This document shows, piece by piece, positions 1 through 11,175 of a stretch of DNA of 64,000 bases. The notes beneath the pieces were generated by a model that did no database searches, was not told the origin of the DNA, and was given only the letters and a program-made list of their open reading frames with translations. The DNA is taken from contig NC_133536.1 of the NCBI RefSeq assembly GCF_048544455.1, forward strand, positions 41,784,152-41,848,151, in the 5' to 3' direction. A program made the translations under genes and the position numbers. Source of the stretch: Silene latifolia. Taxonomy: Eukaryota > Streptophyta > Magnoliopsida > Caryophyllales > Caryophyllaceae. How positions within the stretch are numbered: the stretch's first letter is position 1; each line of letters begins with the position of its first letter.

Positions 1-698
1 CATCACAGTCATCTCAATCCCCTCACACCAACACTGTCACAACAATCTCCATACTACGATGATCAACAGACAACGATAATTACAACAACATGTCATGTAA
101 AGCACAGTAAACTGAGTAGGGAAACCCTACCTTAGAAATCAACAGCAGTATGCAACACGAACAATAAAAAAGGCTCCTCTACGAAGTCTTCTCCTATACA
201 ACGATCATGCAACACGATTACACTTTGTACAATTCCCAAAATCTTCTTCTCATATAAATGTACAGTAACTCACAAAAGTACAAATAATCACGAAGATAGA
301 ACTTACCAACAGTGCAACGAGAACTTATACGCAAGAACCACGACGATTATCCACACAACGACGCTACGAAATGCTTAAGAGAAGGATTAGGGAATGATTT
401 GGGTGTGATTAGGGTAACGTAGAAATGATAAAGCTTTTGAAATGATATTAGAAACTGACGCGGTTGTATAAAATACCCTAAACATTCCCTAATTAAACCG
501 TCGAAATAACACTCCGCCAAACCGGACACTCGGTCGAGTAAGTGCATACTCGGCCGAGTGTCCAATACTCGGTCGAGTATTCACTATACTCGGCCGAGTA
601 TTCCTCGGCAGAACCAAAATAACACATAACCAGAGCACTACTCGGCCGAGTAGGCTCTACTCGGTCGAGTAGTCACCAAGGAAAATCCGTAGTGTTAC
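1..698 (-). mobile_element. Minus-strand gypsy-type LTR fragment (LTR start at 698)
   Basis: Read on the minus strand from 698, the sequence begins TGTAACACTACGG, the kind of start common to chromovirus LTRs (the Tekay LTR at 19924 also starts TGTAACAC). The rest of the element would lie left of the window. No coding domain is visible here, so the family is unproven. A short palindromic array (528-670) sits just inside the LTR start. On the minus strand a splice-donor-like TTGGTAAGT lies near 310. It could also be the end of a non-autonomous element of another superfamily. Confidence 0.45.
528..670. repeat. Cluster of six ACTCGGYCGAGT near-palindromes
   Basis: Copies start at 528, 548, 567, 588, 640 and 659. 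Three have the perfect palindrome ACTCGGCCGAGT (548, 588, 640) and three have one change (ACTCGGTCGAGT at 528, 567 and 659). Spacing is about 20 bp except for one 52-bp gap. The cluster lies within the first 175 bp of the minus-strand LTR. Confidence 0.9.
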
Positions 699-797
699 AA
701 TACTAATATTAAATAATATTATAGTTATAAAATTTCAGATGACTATTAATATATTTTTTATACATGCCCGTGCAATTTTGCACGGGTGCTAAGCTAG
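699..797 (+). mobile_element. Helitron-like 3' terminus
   Basis: A hairpin with 8-bp arms CCCGTGCA/TGCACGGG (767-774 and 779-786) and a 4-nt loop is followed 7 bp later by CTAG (794-797) and then T. Helitrons end with a GC-rich hairpin shortly before CTRR and insert between A and T, so this matches a 3' end. No 5' TC end or Rep/helicase coding is visible. The body may have been truncated by the LTR on its left. Confidence 0.4.
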
Positions 798-994
798 TAC
801 AAATATATAAAAGGCTACTTGAGTTGAAAATTGAGAAGCCACGTGTTAATTTAATACCATACTGTGTAGTGCGTACACATTATCAGAGGACTTTTGTCTT
901 CCTTACCCGTTGGCCGCTCACAAGAGAAATAACTCATCTCGTCTAATTCATCTTCATTGTTATTAAAGCCGCGTTAATCGAAAGCAATCGTTTC
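798..994. other. Host-flank sequence left of the Ale-like insertion
   Basis: I see no gene I can name here. The last five bases (990-994, GTTTC) are the target site duplication of the copia element that follows. Removing that element joins this stretch to 5723-5863. Confidence 0.5.
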
Positions 995-1215
995 TATCAA
1001 TAATATCTCAGCAAATACAAGACCAAATCAATTAGTCAATCCCACACTCAATTAGTTCACAATATCTTTTTAAATAAAGGAAGAAATTATACTGTATATT
1101 CTCTAGCTATAGGCTCCTATTATTGACCTAAATTAAACTCACCTCTCCTCTATATAATGTACTCAATTCCCTGTACAAACATTCATTCATTAATAAGATA
1201 TATACAACCTTTACA
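995..1215 (+). repeat. 5' LTR of the Ale-like element
   Basis: The LTR begins TATCAA and ends TTTACA, so its termini are TA...CA instead of TG...CA. Both LTR copies share the TA start. A TATATAA box lies at 1151-1157. The alignment to the 3' LTR (5497-5717) is gap-free. Confidence 0.93.
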
Positions 1216-1230
1216 TGGTATCACAAGGCC
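1216..1230 (+). other. Primer binding site of the Ale-like element
   Basis: TGGTATCACAAGGCC directly follows the 5' LTR. TGGTATCA matches the start of the initiator-methionine tRNA PBS (TGGTATCAGAGC) used by most plant copia elements; the 3' part has diverged. Confidence 0.8.
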
Positions 1231-1334
1231 ATAAATGATCCATCAAACACCAAAAATCAGTCCTCTGTCCACACCCTACCTCCTTCAAAGGCCACACCAA
1301 ATCCGCTGCCAAACCCCTTCAACCACCAGTAGCC

Positions 1335-2254
1335 ATGACTAACACCGATCAATCTGTCCCAAACCCCCACGATGCAGCCACCCCTCTCACCTCACTTAAT
1401 CTAAACCACTGCGTAAAACTCATCCCCGTCAACTACACTTCATGGCGGTTCCAACTGACCCATATCCTATTTGGGTTCAGTCTTCTCGGCTTCATCGATG
1501 GTTCAAACCCACAACCATCTCCCACCATCGTTTTTGTAGACAAGTCAGAAAAACCGAATCCCGCGTATTTTATGTGGTTAAAACAAGATGGTTTAATTTT
1601 GGGTGCCCTAATGGGCACCTTATCAACCGCTATACAGGCCTTGATTGTCCGCGCAACCACCTCGACAGAGGCGTGGGACATTCTCGCCAATACATATGCA
1701 AACCCATCTCGCATTCATATTTTGCAAATAAAAGATCGTCTCGATTCGATCATCAAAACCACTGACCAGTCTATCACCGAGTATGTGCATGCTATTAAAG
1801 CGTGCATCGACCAATTGGCGTTAAGGGAAAGGTACTGGATCCCGAAGACGTCATCTCCAAAGTTCTCAAAGGACTCGACTATAATACCTTCAAACCAGTG
1901 ATCGATGTCGTACGTGCACGCGATACCCCAATCTCGTTTGAAGCACTTCATGAGAAGCTGCTTCAACACGAGCTCTTCACCAAACAAAACCCGACAAATG
2001 ACCCATTTCAACCCACTACCAACCTTAACTATCGTCACAACAATCAAAACCGCAATAACTACCATCATAACAACACCCAAAACTCTGCCTACAACCCTCA
2101 AAACACCCGTCATCAGCCATCGACCAACCCCAACCCACGTCCTTTTAAAGGACGGTGTCAATGGTGTAGACAAGTCGGTCACGTTATAGCCGACTGTCCT
2201 TTGTTCCGCAAACTCTTTCCCAATATTGTCTTCCCTGAACCTCCTACCCGATAA
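1335..2254 (+). pseudogene. gag: Copia gag (capsid and zinc knuckle), frameshifted
   Basis: Structural Gag, which packages the RNA in virus-like particles. The ATG at 1335 opens a 188-codon frame carrying a copia gag core (it includes an AWDILANTYANPSR motif). Around 1822 the frame shifts, and the rest of Gag continues in the frame that is open from 1802 to 2254. That part is Asn/His/Gln-rich and holds one CCHC zinc knuckle, CQWCRQVGHVIADC, near 2157-2198. A TAA at 2252-2254 interrupts the path into protease. In intact Ale elements gag and pol are usually one frame, so frameshift and stop are both disabling. Confidence 0.85.
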
Positions 2255-2271
2255 CACCAACAACCGCCCCA

Positions 2272-5200
2272 AGTCCACACCGTCAGTCACGGTACCAACA
2301 ACCCGAACCCCAACTATCTCCTTGACAGTGGGGCATCTCACCATGTTACCCATGATCTCGATACACTAGCCTTTCACTTACCCTACTATGGCTCAGACGA
2401 CCTCATAATTGGAGACGGATCTGCCCTAAACATTGTCAACATAGGTTCTTTCACACTGCCTCATACTTCTCTTAAATTAAATAATGTCTTACATGTGCCA
2501 TAAATATCTCGCAACATTTTATCAATCTCGAAATTATGCTATGATAATAATGCTTATGTTGCTTTCTCACCCTATTCTTTTGTTGTTAAGGCAATATCGA
2601 CGGGAACGATACTACTCCAGGGCCGAGCTAAGGATGGCATTTACGAGTTGAGTTCGTCGCCACCAACTGTCTACTCAACCCAGAAAGACTCAACTTCACT
2701 TTCATGGCATCATAAACTAGGACATCCGACTTTTGATGTTATGAAAATTATCAATAAAAATTTGCATTTGAATTTATCTAATTTCTCTTATTGTGAACCG
2801 TGTCACATTAGCAAGAGCAAAAAATTGCCATTCTCGACATCGTCATTTAAAACCAACGCACCTCTTGACCTCATTTATTCGGATCTGTGGACCAGCCCAA
2901 TTCACTCTCGCGAAAACTATAAATACTACGTCGTCTTCGTCGACCACTTTAGCAAATATGTATGGCTTTTTCCACTAAAACAAAAATCCGACACAACACA
3001 AGTTTTTATTCGATTCAAAGCTTTAGTTGAAAAATTCTTTAATAAACCCATTAGACAATTCTTCTCCGACAATGGGGGCGGATTTCAGAAATTAAACACC
3101 AGGTTACTTGGCAATGGCATAAGCCACTTCACATCTCCGCCTCATACCCCGGAACATAATGGTTATGTAGAAAGAAGACACCGTCACATTGTCGAAATGG
3201 GTCTAGCTCTTCTCTCCCACGCAAAACTACCCACTACTCTTTGGCCATTTGCCTTTAGTACCGCAACCTACCGCATAAATCGACTACCAACAGCAACGCT
3301 AAATGGGCAAACACCATACTTCAAAATGCACAACACACAACCCGACTATAACAAATTACATAATTTTGGTTGCCTTTGCTATCCATGGTTACGACCATAT
3401 GCAAAGCACAAACTTGAATATAGGTCTGTTCCTTGTATATTTGTTGGATATTCATCCACACAAAGTGCCTTCCATTGTCTCGAACCCAAAACAAATCGCC
3501 TATACACCTCGAGACATGTGAAATTTGTTGAAAATGAATTTCCATATGCACGTCTTCTCAAAACCACGCCCTCATCAATCTCGCATTCCAACCCCGATGA
3601 TTGGTGTATACTCGTCCTACCCATTATACCACCCGCCACTTCCACACCACCACCTACCTACACACTCCAGCCCACCACCACGAACACAAACCCAATCCCG
3701 CCTCGCACAAGTCGCCATCCCATAACACAAGTATACACTCACAAAAACCCACAAAAACAAACGCACTCTACCACACCTTCTGTCACTACCAATGACCTCT
3801 CTACACCCGACCAAACCCACACGCCTGATCATCAAAACGCCTCCATACCACCTTCATCAAACCGCACAGTTGTAACCCGTCTTGCTAACAATATTCGGAA
3901 ACTAAACCCACGATATGCCAACCTCGCCCAAGCCTCTACTACCTCTACTTCTTTACCCAAAACCGTGAAACAAGCCCTTGTCTCGACTCAATGGCGAAAT
4001 GCGATGCAGGAAGAATTCCAAGCCCTTGAAAGAAATAAAACTTGGACCTTAGTTCCCAAATAATCAAACCAAAATATAATAGGATGTAAATGGGTCTATC
4101 GCATTAAATATAACCCCGATGGCTCACTCAAACAACACAAAGCACGTCTAGTTGCAAAAGGATTTCATCAACGACCAGGCATTGACTACACTGAGACCTT
4201 TAGCCCAGTGGTAAAACCTACGACGGTTCATTTAATCCTTTCACTAGCTATCACGCATTCCTGGTCACTACGTCAACTCGACGTAAACAATGCATTTTTA
4301 CAAGTTACCTTAACAGACACGGTCTATATGGCTCAACCCCAAGGCTTCGTTGATCCCTCTAAACCCGACTATGTCTGCAACTTACAAAAGGCTATTTATG
4401 GCTTAAAACAAGCTCCTCGAGCTTGGTATACTAAGCTAAAATCATACCTTGTCACCTACGGTTTTCGACAATCAATTTTCGACTCTTCTCTATTTATTCT
4501 CAACAACAAAACCGCACGTATTTATATGCTAGTCTATGTCGATGATATTATAATTACTGGACCTAATCAACAACATATCCAACAATTTATAAGCAATTTG
4601 TCCAACCGATTCTCGATAAAGGACCTTGGACCACTATCATACTTTCTCGGCATAGAAGTAACACCCAATGCCGATGGACTCCATCTCAACCAATCAAAAT
4701 ACATACATGATATTTTAGTCAAATACAACATTTCCGAAGCCAAACCAAATACGACACCTATAGCTACTGACGCACACCTTACTCGAGAAGACAACAAACC
4801 CATACAAGACCAAACAAATTATCGAGCAATAGTAGGGAGCTTATAATATCTCTCACTAACTCGACTCGATATCGCCTTCACTGTAAATCGATTAGCCCAG
4901 TTTCTCCACCACCCTACATCTACACACTGGTCTGTGTTAAAACGGCTTTTACGCTACCTTCAAGGAACCCAAACCCACGACATCCAACTTTATCGCACAA
5001 CGCCACTTTGTCTTCATGCCTTTTGCGATGCCGACTTTGCTGGCGACAAAGATAATTACATATCGACCACAAGTTATATTATCTACCTTTGCCGCAATCC
5101 AATCTCATGTTCCTCCAAAAAACAACGCGGGCTTGCTCTTTCAACGACGGAAGCTGAATATCGTGCTCTTGCTGCCGTGACAACTGAAACTCTCTGGCTC

Positions 5201-5557
5201 CGCAACTTACTTACAGAACTGCACATATCCATTAGAAAACCTCCATCCATCTACTGCGACAACATGTCCGCCACCCTATATGCCAAGAATCCGGTCTTCC
5301 ATTCAAGAATGAAGCATATGGCGCTCTCCTTCCACTTTGTCCGTGAACAACTTCAGCTAGGCCAAATTCGCATCCAACATATCGCAAGCAAAGATCAACT
5401 GGCAGATGCTCTCACCAAGCCACTACACAAAACTCGCTTTCATGAACTACGAAACAAGATTGGACTTCTCCCTCTGACGTCCATCTTGCGGGGGCGTATC
5501 AACAATATCTCAGCAAATACAAGACCAAATCAATTAGCCAATCCCACAATCAATTAG
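2272..5557 (+). pseudogene. pol: Copia pol: protease, integrase, RT, RNase H
   Basis: Domains are in copia order. Aspartic protease has LLDSGASHHVT near 2317. Integrase has an HHCC-type zinc region from about 2707 (HHKLGHP and CEPCHISK), then catalytic Asp in YSDLW and FSDNGGG and Glu in YVERRHRH. RT has LDVNNAFL and the active-site YVDD at 4534-4545. RNase H has FCDADFAGD, STTEAEYRAL and a C-terminal LADALTKPLH. In-frame stops occur near 2501, at 4061-4063 (between integrase and RT) and at 4844-4846 (RT/RNase H linker). The last open frame runs past the PPT into the 3' LTR and stops at 5555-5557. No functional polyprotein can be made. Confidence 0.9.
5484..5496 (+). other. Polypurine tract of the Ale-like element
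   Basis: TCTTGCGGGGGCG abuts the 3' LTR start. The G5 run at the LTR boundary is the expected plus-strand primer site, although two pyrimidines interrupt the tract. Confidence 0.6.
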
Positions 5558-5717
5558 TTCACAATATCTTTGTAAATAAAGGAAGAAATTATACTGTATA
5601 TTCTCTAGCTATAGGCTCCTATTATTGACCTAAATTAGACTCACCTCTCCCCTATATAATGTACTCAATTCCCTGTACAAACATTCATTCATTAATAAGA
5701 TATATACAACCTTTACA
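5497..5717 (+). repeat. 3' LTR of the Ale-like element
   Basis: 221 bp, starting TATCAACAAT and ending TTTACA, followed by the target duplication GTTTC at 5718-5722. Differences from the 5' LTR are single-base substitutions only. Confidence 0.93.
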
Positions 5718-5722
5718 GTTTC

Positions 5723-5863
5723 CAACCATTTGAATTCTGCAGTTACTCAAGAAATTACGACTCTTGATGGCCTACAAAAACCCGAGCTACTCTTCAATTC
5801 TTACCCAATTTCTTCTACTTTCGTGCTTGGCATGATAGTATCCCTCCTCCCTTCAATGTCTAT
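5723..5863. other. Host fragment between two retrotransposons, possibly part of a gene
   Basis: This 141-bp host remnant lies between the Ale-like TSD and the Sirevirus A TSD (TCTAT, 5859-5863). It is unusually rich in open reading: the frame containing SAVTQEITTLDGLQKPELL has no stop, and a second frame reads YFRAWHDSIPPPFNVY up to the end. Without homology search I cannot tell which, if either, was coding. After removal of Sirevirus A it joins 28781 onward, where a spliced-looking exon lies about 140 bp downstream. Confidence 0.4.
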
Positions 5864-7541
5864 TGTTGGACCATATAGATATATGATTAAGTTTTGATAA
5901 TGACAAGTGTGTGCCTCGTTTTATATATACTCTTGCTCGTAATCGTTTGTTTAGTCTTTGTTAGATTAACTTAGGTTTACAAGTTTAGCAAGTAATGTTA
6001 TAGCATTCTTAGCTATAACATTGAAGATTTGTGAGGCATCATTCAAGTAATGTTATAGCAGCTTGAGCTATAACATTGAAGATTCTTAAAGCGTCATAGT
6101 AACTGTAACAAGTTTCAAAGTATGATGATCACTCAACCAAAAGGCTAGATCAAGTCTTTAACAAAGCTCAAGATGAAGAGCTTTTGGTTAAGATAAAGAG
6201 AAGATCCTATCACTAAAGATCTCCAGGAAGATTAGCTAGTATAGGTCTTCATCTAATGACGGTATCTTAAGAAAGGAATATTGGGAAGGTAAAGTTATAA
6301 CTATTTCACCTATAACTTTACTTACCAAACATAAAGTTATAGTTTTTTCTACTATAACTTTAGGTAGCATTTTAATAGCACGATTTTAATAGTTTTAAAA
6401 TCATTTTTCAAAGGATAAAATTCTTTGAACATATTTCGAAATCATTTGTATCTATAGTAGAGTTGATATATGGGTTGTTATAATGAATAACTTGCATATC
6501 TCTATTGGTTAGTAAAACGACTTATGGGTCGTCATGCTACCTAGGGTTTGCTAGTTTATTCAACCTAACCCTAATCCAAGAAGAGAGATTTCCATGGACA
6601 CGGGCCTAGGGTTTCGGCCGTGGGTTGTAAACCGATGGGTCGTGTAAGTTGTTTTGTATAAGTAACCTATCTAATCAAATCTAGCTTATATTTATATAAG
6701 ATATTTTCCTATCTTTATAATATATGATTTGATTTGTTTACTTATCTAAACATCTTAAAGATATAGTTATAGAAAACAAATAAGATTCACTTTTATCTTA
6801 TTTACCTAAACTATAATATCTTGGATTGAATTAGGAAAGAGATAGAGATTTATCTCTTGCAAAGCATGCCGCCTATCTCACGGCATCCTAGGGTTTCGTG
6901 CAAACCCTAGTTCTTTCTTCTACTATAAATACACATGATCATTCCTTGTTTTAAGTTAAGCTTTTCGAAATATAAAAATCTCTTGCAAACAAATTAGAGT
7001 TTAATTTTCAATTTACTATTTTCACTGTTTTGCATTTGAAAATCTTGCGAAAAGTCGTGCTCTTTAATTTGCTTATTATTTTTCTTAAGGTTACGTCATA
7101 AGATAATAGTACTTCATATTATTTCTTACTCGTTCAATTGTGTGAACACTTAGAAGAACAATCAAGTGCTTTCTTATCAACTTAAGATAGTCAAAACCGA
7201 ATATCTAGCGATATTTAAATTGAGTTATAGCTAGAGTTAGCTATACGAGTTGGGTTGATAATTTTGTAATCCGGAGCAAGGTACTAAAATTATTAATCGA
7301 GAATAGTGGACGTAGGCTTCGACGTGTGAAGCTGAACCACTTCAAATATCGTGTGTTCTTGCAGTCTTCATTTAAGTCATTTCATTACGTTCATAATCAT
7401 TTAGTTAATTGGTTAAAGTTTAATCAATAAACTTTAAGTAATTAATTACCTTGACATTAAATAAAAAGTAGGTATAAATTTTTTGAATACTCAATTCACC
7501 CCCCCCCCCCCTCGAGTATTTCGGGTGTGATAGACTCTTCA
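5864..7541 (+). repeat. 5' LTR of Sirevirus A
   Basis: Starts TGTTGGACC and ends CTCTTCA. It contains a palindrome-rich section (5994-6362 and 6778-6910), a TATA box CTATAAATA at 6923-6931, a single constant-loop hairpin (loop mutated here to CGGAGCAA, from 7272), and the GGACGTAGGC...GAACCAC stem-loop (7306-7340) seen near the end of many plant copia LTRs. A poly-C run lies just before the end. Confidence 0.92.
5994..6362 (+). repeat. Four 23-nt palindromes of the GTTATAGC family in the Sirevirus A LTR
   Basis: Hairpins 1 and 2 have perfect 11-bp arms AATGTTATAGC/GCTATAACATT at 5994-6004/6012-6022 and 6049-6059/6067-6077, each with a 7-nt loop. Hairpins 3 (6289-6321) and 4 (6332-6342/6352-6362) use arms based on TAAAGTTATAG/CTATAACTTTA. 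In each case the core spans 23 nt, from GTTATA to TATAAC. The same positions are palindromic in the 3' LTR (27230-27602). Confidence 0.9.
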
Positions 7542-7543
7542 AT

Positions 7544-7556
7544 TGGTATCAGAGCC
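7544..7556 (+). other. Primer binding site of Sirevirus A
   Basis: TGGTATCAGAGCC, complementary to the 3' end of initiator methionine tRNA, two bases after the LTR end. Confidence 0.9.
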
Positions 7557-7649
7557 TCGTGCTCTTGATTGCCTAACCGCAAAGAGGCTAGATCCGTCTA
7601 TCTTTTTATCTTTTTATTTTATTTTCATCCGCTGCCTTACACGTGTGAA

Positions 7650-10047
7650 ATGGATTCCAAGTATCTTAAGTGTCCCGTCTTTGATGGGAAGAATTATGGA
7701 CTTTGGAAAAACATGATGACACACTATATAAAAGGACATGATTGGGAGTGCTGGACGATTATAAAGAACGGACCACATAAAATTTTGGTCGCATCTTCGG
7801 AAGACACTACCTATGAGAAAAAGGAAGAAGACTATGTTGAGGCTGATTACAAGAAGGGTGAGAAAAACTCGAAAGCGATAAGCCTGTTATAAAACGGCAT
7901 GACATCGACTAAATTCGATCGTTTTTCTTCTTGCACTTCGGCCAGGGAAATATGGGATGGTCTTGAATTGGCCTATAAAGTAACGTCGGCTGTAAGGAAA
8001 TATCGCATTGACTTGCTGATTCAAAAATATGAACTTTTTAGAATGGAAAGGAATGAATCACTTGATAGCATGTCAGCACGATTTTCTACTATAGTCAATG
8101 AGCTCAAAAATCTTGGTAAAACTTTTAACTCCGAGGATATTGCTAGAAAAGTACTTAGGAATCTAACCAAGAAATGGCATCCCATGGTCACGGTCATGGA
8201 AGAAGTAAGAGATCTTACGTCTTCCTTATGCAGAACTTATTGGTGCTCTCATGGCTCATGAACTCGTCCTGGAAGACGATGAGGCCGAGGCCAGTAACAC
8301 TAAAAGCATGGCTTTACAAGCTTCTGCTAAGGAAGAAGAAGATGCTGAAATAGAGGACGAAACGGTCTTGTTTGCTAAATGATTCAACAAACGCATCTTC
8401 AGAAATAAGCAAGCAAAATCGTTCAACAACAAGAACAATAAGTTCTCTAATAAAACTTATGAGTCAAAGAACAGGTTTGCTAATAGAGGATGCTTGAAGT
8501 GTGGAGAATCCAGTCATATGATTAAGGATTGTCCCACGTGGGAGACCATTAAAGACAAAGCAAAACGTGAGAAGACCAAGAAGGAATTCAAGCAAGTAAT
8601 GATGGCATCATGCTGGGGAGATCTCGACCCTGAGGACAACGAAGCATCAGAAGAAGAAGAAGTTGCTAACCTATGTCTAAGCAACATTAGTCTTGACCTC
8701 TTCTCAGACAATGATAAAGATAACGTGGACTCCTATTGCTGTTTCCTAGGAGATTCTGATTCAGAAGAAGAAGAAGAGGTAAGTTATCTTGAACTTAAGA
8801 AAATTGTTAAGAAACTGCCTAGAAATGCCTTAATTGAATATTTTGAGCAATCTCTTGATAAGTGTCACGAACAAAAGATGGAATTGAAAGACTTGAAAGA
8901 ACAAATTCTCGATATTGCTGAACAGAATCATCTCCTTAAAGCAAAGGCCAAAAAGCTCAAATCTAAAGTTACAGCTAATATGGCTACAACTTCAGATACG
9001 ACAAATGCTGAGAAGAAGGCTCTTGAGTCTAAAGTTATAGCTAATGAAGCTATAACCTCAGACCTGAAACTCAACATTAAGCATCTTCAAGCCAAAGTTA
9101 TAGCTAGTGAAGTTATAACATTGGAATTGAGGAAAGTCAAAGAGCTTCTTGAGTCCAAGGCTACGGCTACAGAAGCCGTGATCTCAAATCAAAAGAAGGA
9201 GATTGAATCTCTAACTCAGCAATTAAAGGAATCCAAAACCGTTCTTTTAAATACTAAAAGAACGCATACCGAGATGCTACGAGATCTTAATGATAGATTC
9301 CAAAACTTTCGTGACAATTATGAAGAGACTCATCCTCCCAAGGTCGCAGAGTCAGACCATTCCAAATGCAACAAAGAAATAGAGTCCTTAAAAGAATTAC
9401 TCTTACATGCTAGAAAGGTTCACGAAAAATGGGAAGGTAGCACGCGTGTCCTAAACTTCCTAACTGAGCAATCAGATAATAACATGAAAATGAGATTAGG
9501 GCACGAGTGCTATGGTCGTAGAGATCACTCTAAATGCAAATCAACCCCTTCCGAATGAGATTTCAGCAGGAGAAAATATACAAATTTACCAGAATATTTG
9601 ATTTGCAATTTCAGTGGTCATACTGGACATATCCAAGAAAATTGTGTCAAATATGCTCAGGATTTAAGAAAAGGAGTCAACTTTGTTAAAGCATCTGACA
9701 CTATTTTCGAGGACAATGATTGTACCCCATCAAAACCAAGTACAAGTGAAGAACGCAACAATGATCATCGTTGGTTCTACGATATGAGCTTTGATTTCAA
9801 GAAGGCTACCAAATCAAAACAAACACCTAAACCTAAAGAGCCCTTCAAAAACAAAGCACCTCCAAAACAACCTGAAAGACCACGACATAAGGAACCCACA
9901 ACTAAGCCTAAGACGGTTCCTAAACAAACCCATTCGGCTCCAAAACAAAAAGTTATAAAAAGGGTTTGGGTTAGAAAAGATCTAGTTTTTAGAGTGACTA
10001 ACGTCAAAGGACCCAACTTAGCTTGGGTACCTAAAAACCGTATCTAA
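7650..10047 (+). pseudogene. gag: Sirevirus A gag with two zinc knuckles and long coiled coil
   Basis: The likely start is the ATG at 7650 (MDSKYLKCPVFDGKNYG), not upstream codons, because it aligns with MDSEKHSKIPVFTG in Sirevirus B. The gag core runs to about 8260 with a TAA at 7890-7892 and a frameshift near 8215; another stop lies at 8379-8381. A first zinc knuckle CLKCGESSHMIKDC is near 8491-8532. Then follow acidic stretches and a coiled coil holding four diverged 21-22 residue repeats (about 8960-9190). The second knuckle (9604-9645) reads CNFSGHTGHIQENC, with its second Cys replaced by Ser. A stop at 9556-9558 precedes it. Gag ends KNRI-stop at 10045-10047, and pol continues in another frame. 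Confidence 0.85.
8968..9183 (+). repeat. Four in-frame palindromic repeats inside Sirevirus A gag
   Basis: Units start at 8968, 9034, 9097 and 9160, so spacing is 66, 63 and 63 bp. Each is 8-7-8 in layout. The second is a perfect GTTATAGC/GCTATAAC with 7-nt loop; the third has one mismatch and the outer two have two to three. The protein reads K-V-x-A-N/S-x-A/V-I-T-like units in a coiled coil. The nucleotide core is identical to the LTR palindromes of the same element. Confidence 0.85.
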
Positions 10048-10054
10048 TTTTTTT

Positions 10055-11175
10055 TTGCAAGTTGTGGTGAAAGAAAATAACCTATGGTACCTTGATAGTG
10101 GATGCTCAAGGCACATGACTGGAGATGTAAATTTATTTCTTTCACTTGAACCCTTCGATGGAGGTAAGGTCACATTTGGTGATAACAAGAAGGGTAAGAT
10201 CATCGGTGTTGGTAAAGTTGGAATATCCTCTTCTTATGCTATTAGTGATGTTTATCTTGTTAGTGGCCTCAAGCACAATTTACTGAGTATCTCTCAATTA
10301 TGCGACAAAGGAAATAAAGTTGTCTTTCATTCAGATTCTTGTCGAATAATAATTGAAGGAACAAGTAGTGTTGTGCTTGAAGGACACCGTAGAAGGAATG
10401 TTTATATGATTGATCTAAATAATATTCCTACTAACTCATTCACATGCATGAAAGTAACAACAGATGATCCATGCTTTGGCACAAGAGATTGGCTCACATA
10501 AATTCAACTACATTGAATAAGCTAAAGAAGTGGGATTTGGTTGAAGGACTTCCCTCAATCAAATTCGATCAAGAAACTTTATGTGAGTCTTGTGCGCGAT
10601 GAAAAAATGTGAGATCATCATTCAAACCCAAGAAAATGGTAAGTACCAAGGAACCACTAGAACTCGTGCATATGGATCTTTGTGGCCCAATGAAGGTAAG
10701 AAGTATAGGTGGATCCAGGTATGTCTTCGTTCTAGTTGATGATTATTCCAGATATGTTTGGCCAATTTTTATCAATTCAAAAGATGAGACTTTCGAAGAA
10801 TTTGCAGTTCTAATGAAGCTTGCCCAAAATAAGTATAAATCAAAATTAGTTTCCATTCGTACGGATCATGGCATCGAATTTGATAATCATGCCTTTATAG
10901 AATATTGTAGGGAGAATGGTGTTGGGCATAACTTCTCAGCACCATGAACCCCACAACAAAACGGTGTTGTTGAACGTATGAATAGAACATTGGAGGATAT
11001 GGCACGCACGATGTTATTGTGTAGTGGCCTACCTCGAAATTTCTGGGCTGAAGCTATTAGTACTGCATGCTATGTTCATAATCGAGCTTTGATTAGACCG
11101 ATTCTCAAGAATACTCCTTATGAGCTTCTTAGGGGACGTAAACCTAACATATCACATCTACGTTGCTTCGGGAGT
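10055..11175 (+). pseudogene. pol: Sirevirus A protease and integrase, truncated at 11175
   Basis: Protease has WYLDSGCSRHMTGD near 10085. The GAG-pre-integrase region is damaged around 10480-10500 (frameshift and stop). Integrase retains LCESCA (the Cys pair of the zinc domain), catalytic Asp in VHMDLCGP and SIRTDHGIEF, and Glu in VVERMNRTLE. A stop at 10945-10947 and a lost Cys-to-Arg-stop near 10600 break the frame. Reading ends abruptly after RCFGS at 11175, where the filler begins. The frame is shifted +1 relative to the end of gag, exactly as in Sirevirus B. Confidence 0.87.

Larger units (their letters stand above)
995..5717 (+). mobile_element. Ty1/copia retrotransposon, Ale/Retrofit-like, complete but inactive
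   Basis: The element is 4723 bp long. It has two 221-bp LTRs, a methionine-tRNA type PBS, gag and pol in copia order (PR-INT-RT-RNaseH), a polypurine tract and a perfect 5-bp target duplication GTTTC (990-994 and 5718-5722). Short LTRs and a compact single gag-pol are typical of the Ale/Retrofit group; that lineage call is from overall layout and protein flavour, not a tree. By eye the two LTRs differ at six of 221 positions (about 2.7%). Coding is broken by one frameshift in gag and at least four stops. Confidence 0.93.
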
